DNA of 40,057 nt, taken from the NCBI GenBank assembly GCA_964574215.1, contig CAZNLR010000044.1, positions 1-40,057 on the forward strand. Direction: 5' to 3'. This document shows positions 1 through 6,813 of this stretch, in pieces (position 1 is the stretch's first letter; each line of letters starts with the position of its first letter). This DNA is from GCA-2725625 sp964574215 (GTDB lineage: Bacteria > Pseudomonadota > Alphaproteobacteria > Rhodospirillales > UBA2165). Both the position numbers and the translations under genes were made by a program. The notes below the pieces were generated by a model that searched no databases, was not told the origin of the DNA, and saw only the letters and a program-made list of their open reading frames with translations.

Positions 1-101
1 TTCGACATTTGAGATGACGACTGTGCTGCTACAGGTAGAGACAACAGCAACACGCAGCAAACACTTAGTATCAAAGCTATAAAAGGACGATGTTGTTTCA
101 T
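1..101 (-). CDS. 5' end of a secreted protein gene (partial)
   Basis: Reading the minus strand from an ATG at 101 gives 33 codons with no stop before the window edge. The peptide begins MKQHRPFIAL, continues with a Leu/Val-rich hydrophobic stretch and reaches a VAAQS cleavage-like site near residue 27. This is a textbook Sec signal peptide: basic N-end, hydrophobic core, Ala-X-Ala-like site. A weak ribosome-binding site (AGG) lies about 10 bases upstream. The mature protein lies outside the window, so its function cannot be told. It is the only coding signal in the first 600 bases that looks intact. Confidence 0.6.
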   Translation of the reverse strand, partial: MKQHRPFIALILSVCCVLLLSLPVAAQSSSQMS

Positions 102-628
102 ATTCGGCACCTAAGTCATTAGAGGATTTTTGTGACTACCTTTTCAATCCCCAAGTTAAGTCGGAGACATGCCAGCCGTCAATTCGAAGTTTAGTTATTT
201 TCCTAAAAATTTAACCTGGAGGAGGAGACCCGGGTGACACAGCACTTTGGGCGCTTGCGTAGTGTCGATCGGCCCTGGCCAATCACTATGAATGCTCAGC
301 GTTTCGAAATATTCCGTGTCACCTGTCAACACTCAATACAATGACTGCGGCGAGCGGAGCTTATCTAAGCCCCTAATTCTCATTACATTACTGAACTAAA
401 CCTAACCTCCCTCAGGGAGCATTGTAGCAGTGCCTTCTGTGAGCGTGGCTTTGGACTAACGTCGCTAAGCGCAAGCTATTATCGCGCACGCAGTGCAGCG
501 GTAATAGCGGCTTAGCGGTTAGGCCGGAGACGCGATCGCAGGAGTGTGCTGTGGAAATGCTCCCGGCATATACCTAAAAAAACCATCCCCCCTCTTAAAA
601 ACCGTGAAAACCCAGAAAACCGGGAAAC
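102..628. other. Non-coding or decayed stretch upstream of mobile relics
   Basis: No convincing gene is visible. A 36-codon frame begins at a GTG at 234 behind a purine-rich GGAGGAGGAG and stops at 344, but its peptide is not recognisable. The stretch holds the long hairpin at 456-525 and, at its right end, a short run of GGTTTTC-type repeats. Base composition and the absence of long frames suggest a relic or accessory region rather than core sequence. Confidence 0.4.
454..526. other. Long imperfect hairpin resembling an integron attC site
   Basis: The arms CTAAC-GT-CGCTAAGC and GCTTAGCG-GTTAG are complementary. Inside them CTATTATCGC pairs with GCGGTAATAG with one mismatch, leaving a terminal loop of about 12 bases. 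The right end reads GTTAGGC, a full match to the attC R' core GTTRRRY. The left end (GACTAAC) is one base off the inverse core RYYYAAC. The size of about 70 bp fits attC sites. No integron integrase is in the window and the spacer next to R' is unusually short, so another imperfect palindrome is possible. Confidence 0.33.
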
Positions 629-629
629 C
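594..629 (-). repeat. Short GGTTTTC-type tandem repeats
   Basis: On the minus strand four consecutive 8-10 base units begin with GGTTT: GGTTTCCC, GGTTTTCTG, GGTTTTCAC and GGTTTTTAAG. They begin at the stop codon of the ArdC-like fragment. They may be a decayed iteron-like array or low-complexity drift; the sequence does not decide. Confidence 0.4.
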
Positions 630-742
630 TATGATGGACCTCCTACAGTGGATGTCCAGGGCCTAGTCCAGTCTGAACCATGCTGCTCCATGAGTTCAGT
701 AATCTGGGATGTGATCGTGGTATAAAGGTCGATGTTGTTCAT
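629..742 (-). pseudogene. ArdC-like antirestriction N-terminal fragment
   Basis: A minus-strand ATG at 742, preceded by a strong GGAGGGAG ribosome-binding site, opens a 37-residue frame that stops at 631-629. The peptide begins MNNIDLYTTITSQITELMEQ and reaches a W-x-R-P-W motif. This is the pattern of the N-terminal ssDNA-binding domain of ArdC-type antirestriction proteins (a D-x-Y-x-x-I/V-T helix followed by PW). Intact ArdC proteins are usually near 300 residues, so only the first helix and strand remain. ArdC genes are typical cargo of conjugative plasmids and integrative elements, which fits the IS relic directly upstream. Family assignment from so short a fragment is tentative. Confidence 0.45.
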
Positions 743-809
743 AGCTCTCCCTCCGGTTTAAAGAATGGCTTAATTGCCCATAATCCCGCAGGGATGGATC
801 TGTGTAGCA

Positions 810-1079
810 GTTTCCCTCCAGTGCCTTTTTCAGGGTCTGTTCGTCCAATGTTAGATCAGAGAGCGCCAAACGAAGGCGCTTGTTCTCCTTCTCAAGCTCC
901 TTCAGATACTTCGCCTAGTCAACGCGAAGACCACCGTGGTCCCGGTGCCATCGGTGATAACTCTGTTCGAAGACATCTCGAGAGCGGCAAACTTGGCCGA
1001 CGGTCTTCCCTTCCGATAACCAAATCTTCGCCTCGTAAAGCGTATTGATGATCCGTTCTGGTTTGTACTCTCGGCTCAT
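810..1079 (-). pseudogene. IS3-family transposase OrfA relic
   Basis: The minus-strand frame from ATG 1079 begins MSREYKPERI and carries the OrfA helix-turn-helix pattern (residues 9-45: G-x-T-V-x-Q-V-C-R then E-Q-S-Y-x-R-W). It hits an in-frame TAG at 917-915 and continues in the same frame with a KELEKENKRLRLALSDLTLD leucine-zipper region, the classic end of IS3 OrfA. The TAG sits where relatives usually have Gln, so a single C-to-T change explains it. No OrfB follows; the sequence instead runs into the ArdC-like fragment. It is a dead remnant. Plus-strand frames over this region are shadows. Confidence 0.8.
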
Positions 1080-1588
1080 TCAATCTTCCATATCAGAGAT
1101 CCAGAATGCGCCGAGATACCTAATTAACTCTGGAAGTCTTCCTTAGGGATAGACCAGGGGCAAGGGAACCAACCTTCGGTTGTAACAAGTAAGAGAATGT
1201 TCCTGATACTTAGTCATTTTATGCGCTAGTTCTAGTTACAAGCTCACCATTTAAGGCATGCTTTTTTATGGGCCATTTGGACTTTTCTATGTTCACGAAA
1301 AAAATAAAACCCTCCTTAGTTACAAGAAGGGTTGTTAGTTTTTAAGGAGGAGGGGAAATGTTTTAATTCGTCCATCCGCAACGACTTGGCCGATAAAAGC
1401 AACGTTCTTCTTGACGCTGACGCCGTTTTTCATACCGCCGCCGCCAATAGTGCAGATCAAATAATGAACAAAATCCTCGGCGGTTCGTAAAATTCTGGAA
1501 ATCTCGGTGGCAATCCGGTGGCAATCGCCATTTTGTTCCCCTGACGTTCTACTTGCAAAACCTCAAAACCCTAGTAAAACCGGGGCAG
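1080..1588. other. Gene-free stretch between IS relic and selC
   Basis: No gene with a start codon is visible. A frame open from 1320 to a TAA at 1488-1490 reads like the C-terminal end of a protein (its last 15 residues include NSADQIMNKI) but has no credible start. It may be a decayed 3' fragment left by rearrangement. The stretch also holds the terminator-like hairpin at 1308-1343. Confidence 0.4.
1308..1343. terminator. Rho-independent terminator-like hairpin
   Basis: AACCCTCCTT (1308-1317) pairs with AAGAAGGGTT (1324-1333) with one mismatch over a 6-base loop. A T-rich tail follows on the plus strand (1339-1343), and an A-rich run (1299-1307) gives a T-tract on the minus strand, so it could act in both directions. 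No intact gene now ends just before it. Confidence 0.5.
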
Positions 1589-1683
1589 GGAAGGGAATCG
1601 TGTCCGGTGATGCGGCCGGTCTTCAAAACCGGTGAAGGCTGTCAGACAGTCTTAGTAGGTTCGACTCCTACTCTCTTCCGCCA
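1589..1683 (+). tRNA. selC: tRNA-Sec (anticodon TCA)
   Basis: The 95-base sequence has the features of selenocysteine tRNA. The acceptor stem is 8 bp (GGAAGGGA with TCTCTTCC, one G-U pair). The anticodon loop CTTCAAA carries TCA, inside the stem GCCGGT/ACCGGT. The extra arm is long (GGCTGTCAGACAGTC region), the T-loop is GGTTCGACTCC, and the 3' end is an encoded GCCA. It delivers selenocysteine at UGA codons, so the genome should also hold selA, selB, selD and at least one selenoprotein. None was recognised here. It ends 43 bases before the lipoprotein gene. selC is also a known integration target of genomic islands. Confidence 0.95.
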
Positions 1684-1726
1684 TCGCCCCTTAGACCGGC
1701 CGAATTCTTAAAGGAACGCAGGAATT

Positions 1727-2569
1727 ATGCGCAAATTTTCCATTGTCGTTACTTTTGTCATGTTCCTCACCGCCTGCAGCGGGGTGAAGTTCTTTTACAG
1801 CCTGATTGATGATTTCATCTGGGACTCGGTGGAGTATCATCTCGACCTGGAAGACGACGGCGAGAAAGCCTTCACCCGGCAGAAGGTGCGGGAGTTGGTG
1901 GACTGGCACCGTTCCGAGATGCTGCCGGTTTATGCCCGCCATCTCCGTGAACAGGCCGACTTTCTGGCGAAAGGACCGATGCAGCGGGACCGGCTGGAGA
2001 AGTCGTTCGGTGAGGGCAGGGAACTTATCCTGGCCACGGTCAAAGGCGCCATTCCTCATGTGGCGGCGGTTCTGGTGCGCCACCGGTCGGACGACCGGCG
2101 GGCCTATTTCAGGGATCGCATGAAGGAAAAACTGGACGAACGTCTTGAAGACCAGAAAGAGCCCCGGGACGAGCGGTTGGAGGAGAGGATTGAGCGTATC
2201 GTCGACAATTTCGAACGCTTCACCGGCGATCTCAACGACCGGCAACTGGCCGTCATCCGCAAACATGCCGAAAAGAGCGTCGACGATATGGCCTACCGGC
2301 TGGCCAACCGCCGGCTCCGGCAACGGGCTTTCATCAATTTTCTGGCGACCCAGCCGGACCAGGCCGCCATCGGCGCTTACTTGGAAAAGTTATTGATGCA
2401 TCCCTGGGAAATCGTGCAGCCCGAATACAAGGAATTCTCCGCCGCCGCCATTGCCCGCTTTCGGGAAATGTTGTTCACGGTGGTGATGTCTTTGACGCCA
2501 CAGCAACGGCAAAAAGCCGCCGCCACACTCCGTTCCTACGCCGACGATTTCACGGACTTGTCCAGCTAG
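1727..2569 (+). CDS. DUF6279-like lipoprotein
   Basis: A 280-residue protein with a lipoprotein signal: MRKFSIVVTF, a hydrophobic core and an L-T-A-C lipobox with the acylated Cys at residue 17. The mature part is helical and very rich in Arg and Glu. It contains the pattern Y-S-L-I-D-D-F-I-W-D followed by L-D-L-E-D and W-H-R-S-E-M-L-P-x-Y, characteristic of the DUF6279 lipoprotein family, whose role is unknown. Length agrees with that family. The start is set by AGGAA just upstream of ATG 1727. It lies alone between selC and the crotonase gene, and is probably anchored in the outer membrane on the periplasmic side. Confidence 0.8.
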   Translation: MRKFSIVVTFVMFLTACSGVKFFYSLIDDFIWDSVEYHLDLEDDGEKAFTRQKVRELVDWHRSEMLPVYARHLREQADFLAKGPMQRDRLEKSFGEGRELILATVKGAIPHVAAVLVRHRSDDRRAYFRDRMKEKLDERLEDQKEPRDERLEERIERIVDNFERFTGDLNDRQLAVIRKHAEKSVDDMAYRLANRRLRQRAFINFLATQPDQAAIGAYLEKLLMHPWEIVQPEYKEFSAAAIARFREMLFTVVMSLTPQQRQKAAATLRSYADDFTDLSS

Positions 2570-2625
2570 GGTTCAATTAAAACCTCAAAGCCAATAAATC
2601 CTCGACCTGGGGGAGCTTTGGCGAT

Positions 2626-2660
2626 ATCCCTGTTTTTCTGACAAACAGGGGATTTATCCA
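2626..2660 (+). promoter_or_regulatory. Hairpin covering the ribosome-binding site of the crotonase gene
   Basis: CCCTGTTT (2628-2635) is perfectly complementary to AAACAGGG (2643-2650) across a 7-base loop. The 3' arm includes AGGGGA, the ribosome-binding site that sits 7 bases before the ATG at 2660. There is no T-tract, so it is not a terminator. Folding would mask the start region of the mRNA. Confidence 0.45.
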
Positions 2661-3445
2661 TGACGGACAAAATACTCGCGGAAAAAGACGGCGCCATCGG
2701 CTGGCTGATTTACAACAATCCGGACATGCGCAACGCGGTCTCCATGGCAATGGCGGAAAAAGCCGCTGTGGAAATAGAAAGGCTGGGCAACGATGATGAT
2801 ATCAGGGTCGTCGTGGTCAAAGGGGCGGGCGGCAAATCCTTTGTATCGGGTCAGGACATATCCGAGTTCGAGAGCCTGCGATCGACGCCAGAAAAAATCG
2901 CCCATTTCGAAAAGGTGACCAACGGCATGTACGAAGGCATGCGCCTTTGTCCCAAACCGACGGTGGCGATGATCCAGGGGTATTGCATGGGCGGCGGCGT
3001 GGCCCTGGCCTGCGCCTGTGATATCCGCCTGTGTTCGGAGGAATCCATATTCGCCATACCGGCGGGGCGTTTGGGGATCGGTTACCGCACCGATTTCGTC
3101 CGCTGGGTGGTGGAGGTGGTCGGACCTTCTGTGACCAAGGAAATTCTCTATACCGCCCGGCGTTACGATGCGTCGGAAGCCCTGCAAATCGGCCTGGTCA
3201 ACCGGGTGCTTCCCAATGCCGAATTGGAGAGTTATGTGGCGGAGTACGCCGCGACCATCGCCGACAACGCGCCCCTGACGGCGCGGGCCACCAAGATCGT
3301 GGTCAACGAAGTGGCCAAAAGCTTCGGCCAATACGATGCCGAACTGTGCGCCCGAGTGGTCGACGACTGCTCCAACAGCGAAGATTTCAAAGAAGGCCGC
3401 CGCGCCTTCATGGAGAAAAGAAGGCCAGAATTCACCGGGAAGTGA
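2660..3445 (+). CDS. Crotonase-fold (enoyl-CoA hydratase/isomerase family) protein
   Basis: At 261 residues it has the usual length for the crotonase superfamily, which acts on acyl-CoA thioesters in the cytoplasm. Both oxyanion-hole segments are present: SGQDISEF (63-70) and GYCMGGG (107-113). The C-terminal helix D-x-x-E-G-R-R-A-F-M-E-K-R-x-P-x-F is also typical. However, the two catalytic glutamates of true enoyl-CoA hydratase are both alanine here (A115 in GGGVALA and A135 in FAIPAG). It should therefore not be called a hydratase; decarboxylase, isomerase, hydrolase or another crotonase chemistry is possible. ATG 2660 follows AGGGGA with good spacing. It stands alone, with the hairpin array downstream. 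Confidence 0.85.
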   Translation: MTDKILAEKDGAIGWLIYNNPDMRNAVSMAMAEKAAVEIERLGNDDDIRVVVVKGAGGKSFVSGQDISEFESLRSTPEKIAHFEKVTNGMYEGMRLCPKPTVAMIQGYCMGGGVALACACDIRLCSEESIFAIPAGRLGIGYRTDFVRWVVEVVGPSVTKEILYTARRYDASEALQIGLVNRVLPNAELESYVAEYAATIADNAPLTARATKIVVNEVAKSFGQYDAELCARVVDDCSNSEDFKEGRRAFMEKRRPEFTGK

Positions 3446-3478
3446 ATTCCCTTATTTAATGCCGCTCACACGCCGGGC

Positions 3479-3645
3479 GAGGCCTCCGGCCTCTTGGCTT
3501 GCGGCGCATCAGCGCCGACCCGCAGTCGCGGGCTTCAAAAGTCCAACAGGACTTTTGGATTTAAATTTTATCCAAATGAAACTCCAAACCAAAGTTCATT
3601 TCTGAACTTTGGCAAGCGCGACTGCGCGCCGCGCCCAATGGCGCG
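3479..3645. repeat. Array of eight consecutive mini-hairpins
   Basis: Eight short inverted repeats follow each other almost without gaps. Arms are 3479-3484/3488-3493, 3503-3507/3512-3516, 3519-3523/3528-3532, 3537-3544/3549-3556, 3555-3560/3570-3575, 3591-3598/3603-3610, 3616-3620/3625-3629 and 3630-3635/3640-3645. All arms of 5-8 bp are perfect. Six of the loops are exactly four bases (ATCA, AGTC, AACA, TTTC, ACTG, CAAT). It lies between two gene ends (crotonase and HlyD) that converge on it. It may be a composite repetitive extragenic element or a structured RNA, or serve convergent transcription termination. Confidence 0.7.
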
Positions 3646-3698
3646 TGAGCCAAGTGAGCGGAGCGAACGCCCGGCGCCTGAGGGATATTTAAACAGAC

Positions 3699-5000
3699 TC
3701 ACCTTTCCCGCAGCGCTGAATCCGAAGCGTCCAGGAAGGGGTCGACGAGATACTCTAAAACAGTGCGCTGGCCGGTGTGGATGCTGGCGACCACCTGCAT
3801 GCCGGGGAACAGATCATAGCGGACGGCGCCGCGCAGAAAGTGATCCCGGTCGGTTTCGATCCTGACCTTGTAAAAGGGCTGCCCGTCTTCGGCGGTAATG
3901 GTATCCGGGCTGACGCCGGTAACCTTGCCGGGTAGATTGTCGAACCGCATGGCGTCGACCGACGCCAGCTTGATGACCGAGGTCTGACCGGTTCGCACAT
4001 AGCCGATATCCTGGGTGGGCAGGCGGGCCTCGATAACCAGCCGGTCGCCGGCGGGTACGATATCCAAGACGTCGTCGCCGGGTCTGAGAACGCCGCCGAT
4101 GGTGACCACGTGCAGGGTTTTAATGACCCCGTTTACCGGCGAGCGCAAAACGGTGCGTTTCAAACTGTCCTGGAATTTCTCCAGCCGCGGCAGGAATTCC
4201 TCCAACTGGCGTCGGGCGGTATCCAGGGAACTGCGGGCCTCCACGGAAAAACGGCTGCGCACGCCGGCGAAATTGGCCTCGGCCTGTTTGAGCGCCGCCT
4301 CGGCCCGCTGGACGGCGACTTTGTCCTGGGAAATCTCACCCTCGAGGCGCGCCGATTCCTTGAGAAGGTCCAGATGTTTGTAGCGGTTGGTTAATTGTTC
4401 TTTGAGCAATTGCTCGCTGATGGAAATCTGCTCTTTCAACAGCTTGAGGGATTTTCTCTGATTTCGAACGCGCGCAGATATTTCCTGAATACTCCGCCGC
4501 CGCTGGGAAATGATGGCGCGCTGGCTGCTGATCTCGTTTTTCAGTTTGTTCTGACGGCTGGTGAACAGGCCCATGGCTTCACTGATCAGGCGGGGATAGG
4601 CCTTGACCAGGTCCGGCGGAAATTTCGGTTGCGGCTGGTTGCTGGCTTCAGCCTCCAGGCGCGCCATTTCGATCTGTAAACCGACGATGCGGGTCTGCAG
4701 TTCAGAAACATCGGCGCCGCTGGAGGTGGATTCCAAGACAATCAAAGACTGGCCTTCGGTAACTTTTTCACCTTCACGGATTTTAATCTCGCGAATAATG
4801 CCGCCTTCCAAATGCTGAATGGTTTTAACCTGGCTGGACGGCACCACTTCACCCTCGGCGACGCTGACCACCGCCAGGGTGCCCTTCCAGGCCCAAAGGC
4901 CGAACAGAATGCACACCGACAGGCACAGCCACAGGAACAGGTGCGACGCCAAGCCAACGCCGTCCTTTAACGGAGGGAGGTCCTGTTTCTGAGAACTCAT
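3699..5000 (-). CDS. HlyD-family type I secretion membrane fusion protein
   Basis: A 433-residue periplasmic adaptor that would link the inner-membrane ABC exporter to the TolC channel. It has a short cytoplasmic N-end, one transmembrane helix (about 20-42), a lipoyl half-motif with the pattern T-I-Q-H-L-E-G-G-I-I-R-E-I, a long coiled-coil hairpin (about 100-285), the second lipoyl half (V-L-R-S-P-V-N-G-V-I-K) and a C-terminal beta-barrel with the GMQVVASI signature of type I adaptors. The length fits PrtE/HlyD-type proteins. Its ATG overlaps the stop of the ABC gene by ATGA, indicating translational coupling. It is the last gene of the minus-strand secretion locus, and its stop faces the hairpin array. 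Confidence 0.93.
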   Translation of the reverse strand: MSSQKQDLPPLKDGVGLASHLFLWLCLSVCILFGLWAWKGTLAVVSVAEGEVVPSSQVKTIQHLEGGIIREIKIREGEKVTEGQSLIVLESTSSGADVSELQTRIVGLQIEMARLEAEASNQPQPKFPPDLVKAYPRLISEAMGLFTSRQNKLKNEISSQRAIISQRRRSIQEISARVRNQRKSLKLLKEQISISEQLLKEQLTNRYKHLDLLKESARLEGEISQDKVAVQRAEAALKQAEANFAGVRSRFSVEARSSLDTARRQLEEFLPRLEKFQDSLKRTVLRSPVNGVIKTLHVVTIGGVLRPGDDVLDIVPAGDRLVIEARLPTQDIGYVRTGQTSVIKLASVDAMRFDNLPGKVTGVSPDTITAEDGQPFYKVRIETDRDHFLRGAVRYDLFPGMQVVASIHTGQRTVLEYLVDPFLDASDSALRER

Positions 5001-6730
5001 GTGGTCAGTTCCTCCATGGGTGTTATATCGGCTTGGGTCAATTCTTCATTGGCGGAAGCAAACTGGTTCGCCGCCTGACCTTGGGTTTGAACCCTTACGT
5101 CGGGCACCGGCTTAACGTTCAGGTCGATAACAATTGCGGCGTCCTTGATGAAATTGGGATCATGGGAAAAGGCGATGATGGTATGGCCGGCGCGGTGCAG
5201 ATCGCTCAATATCGAGGACACCACCTGACACCCTGCGGCGTCCAGGCTTTCGGTCGGCTCATCCAGGACAATCAGCCTGCCCCTTGTGGTCAGCGCCCTT
5301 GCCAGGGCCAGGCGGCGTCTGATGCCGACCGCCAGACGGCGTCCGTTGTCGACGATTGGTGTATCGAACCCCTGGGGCGCTTCGTCGAGAAAATTACGCA
5401 ATCCCGTGGCGTCGACGAACAAATTCAAGTGAGCGATTTCCAGTTCCGGGGCATTGACCGTCAGATTCTCCTGGATGGATGCGTTGAGAAAACCGGGTTC
5501 CTGAGGCAGGTAGGCCACCTGTTTGCGCCACCACTCGGGCAGGACTTGGCGCAGTTCAAGCCCATCGACCAGGATTTGCCCCCGATTGGGTTCGATGACG
5601 CCCAGCAGCAGCCGCGCCAATGTCGACTTTCCGGCGCCGTTGGCGCCGGTAACGACGCAGACCGATCCGGCGGGAATGCTAACGGACAAGGATTCAAACA
5701 GAGGCCCGGTGGCGCCCGGATACATAAAACCGATATCCCGCAATTCCACCGAACCCTGGTATTCGCGCTTTGCCGATCCGGTTTCGGCCTCCCGGGGGAG
5801 CTTGATAAATTCCCGCAACAACGTAGCCGACTGTTTGGCTTTGAGAAATACTTCTCCTAATTGGGCGTAGCGGGAAATGGGTTGTAACGCCCGTGCCGCC
5901 AGGATATTGGCGCCAATCAACGCGCCGATATCCAAATCACCCCGCACCACCAGGATGCCGCCGACGGCAATGGTGGTGATGCTCATAAAAGCGGTGATGC
6001 TTTGACTGAAAGAGGCCAACAATCCTTGGCGGGCGATGATCCTGCGGAACAAATCTTGAGTTACCCGGATTCGCGCGTTCCAGGCCCGGCCCAAATAGCC
6101 GCCCGCGTTAAAGGCGCGAACGGTGTCGCGTTCGGCGATGGCGGCGCCCACCAACAGTCCAGACTTGCGCTGTTCGTCAATTAACTGCCGGGTTGGCGCC
6201 CGGATGGCGACCATCATCATCATGCCGAACAGGAGGGCCGCGACGGTGAAAACGGCGGCGATCATTCCCAGGGTCGGCGCCAGTAAAAAGAGAACGCCCA
6301 AGAACAGAAGAGCGAAGGGAAGGTCGAGGACAGTGGCGATGTTGGTGGCGCTGTAGGCGTTTCTGATGTTGTCGATGCCGGTCATAATTTCCCGCTGCTG
6401 GCCGGGAGGCAGGCGTTCCAGCGAACCGGCGCGGCCGTGGGTCAAAATACCGAACCCGGCCAAGGTAATCTGCTCATCGGGCCTGACACTGACCCCGCGG
6501 GCCAGCCGGTTCCGCACCTGCCGGAAGGCGAACTCCAATACGACGGCGATTACCGCGCCGATGGTGAGGGTCATCAGAGTCTCACCCACGCCATGGGCCA
6601 CATAGCGATTCAGGACCTGAATTACGAACAAGGGCGCCGCCAGAGCCAGAATATTGGCGAAACAGGACGCCAGTATAAGCTCGGTCAATAAAACCGGCCG
6701 GACCAACAGGCGGCGGAGGAGTTCAAGCAT
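4997..6730 (-). CDS. Type I secretion ABC exporter (permease and ATPase fusion)
   Basis: The start chosen is ATG 6730, with AGGGA upstream, giving about 577 residues; a frame open to 6772 would add 14 residues. The N-terminal half is a six-helix ABC exporter membrane domain. The C-terminal half is the ATPase, with Walker A GANGAGKST, Q-loop YLPQEPGF, Walker B LIVLDEPTESLD and H-loop AFSHD. It lacks an N-terminal C39 peptidase domain, as expected for RTX-type rather than double-glycine exporters. The signature motif is degenerate: where LSGGQ is expected the sequence reads LAVGI before RRRLALARAL. ATP binding looks intact, but the signature residues need checking. It is coupled to hlyD by an ATGA overlap and is the inferred exporter of the two large FecR proteins. 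Confidence 0.92.
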   Translation of the reverse strand: MLELLRRLLVRPVLLTELILASCFANILALAAPLFVIQVLNRYVAHGVGETLMTLTIGAVIAVVLEFAFRQVRNRLARGVSVRPDEQITLAGFGILTHGRAGSLERLPPGQQREIMTGIDNIRNAYSATNIATVLDLPFALLFLGVLFLLAPTLGMIAAVFTVAALLFGMMMMVAIRAPTRQLIDEQRKSGLLVGAAIAERDTVRAFNAGGYLGRAWNARIRVTQDLFRRIIARQGLLASFSQSITAFMSITTIAVGGILVVRGDLDIGALIGANILAARALQPISRYAQLGEVFLKAKQSATLLREFIKLPREAETGSAKREYQGSVELRDIGFMYPGATGPLFESLSVSIPAGSVCVVTGANGAGKSTLARLLLGVIEPNRGQILVDGLELRQVLPEWWRKQVAYLPQEPGFLNASIQENLTVNAPELEIAHLNLFVDATGLRNFLDEAPQGFDTPIVDNGRRLAVGIRRRLALARALTTRGRLIVLDEPTESLDAAGCQVVSSILSDLHRAGHTIIAFSHDPNFIKDAAIVIDLNVKPVPDVRVQTQGQAANQFASANEELTQADITPMEELTT

Positions 6731-6813
6731 ATATGTCGTTCCCTGGTTGAGACCGGCAATAGTATAGCGCAATTAGGTTAAAGGTAAGTATTCATTGGGA
6801 AAAATACCACCGC

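Noticed and set aside
234..344. 36-codon frame with GTG start behind GGAGGAGGAG
   Set aside because: Strong purine run, but the peptide is not recognisable and too short to support alone.
680..1048. 122-codon plus-strand frame
   Set aside because: It is the antisense shadow of the IS3 OrfA relic, whose minus-strand frame has clear family motifs.
1320..1490. Open frame resembling a protein C-terminus
   Set aside because: No credible start codon upstream; at best a decayed fragment, so only mentioned in the gap entry.
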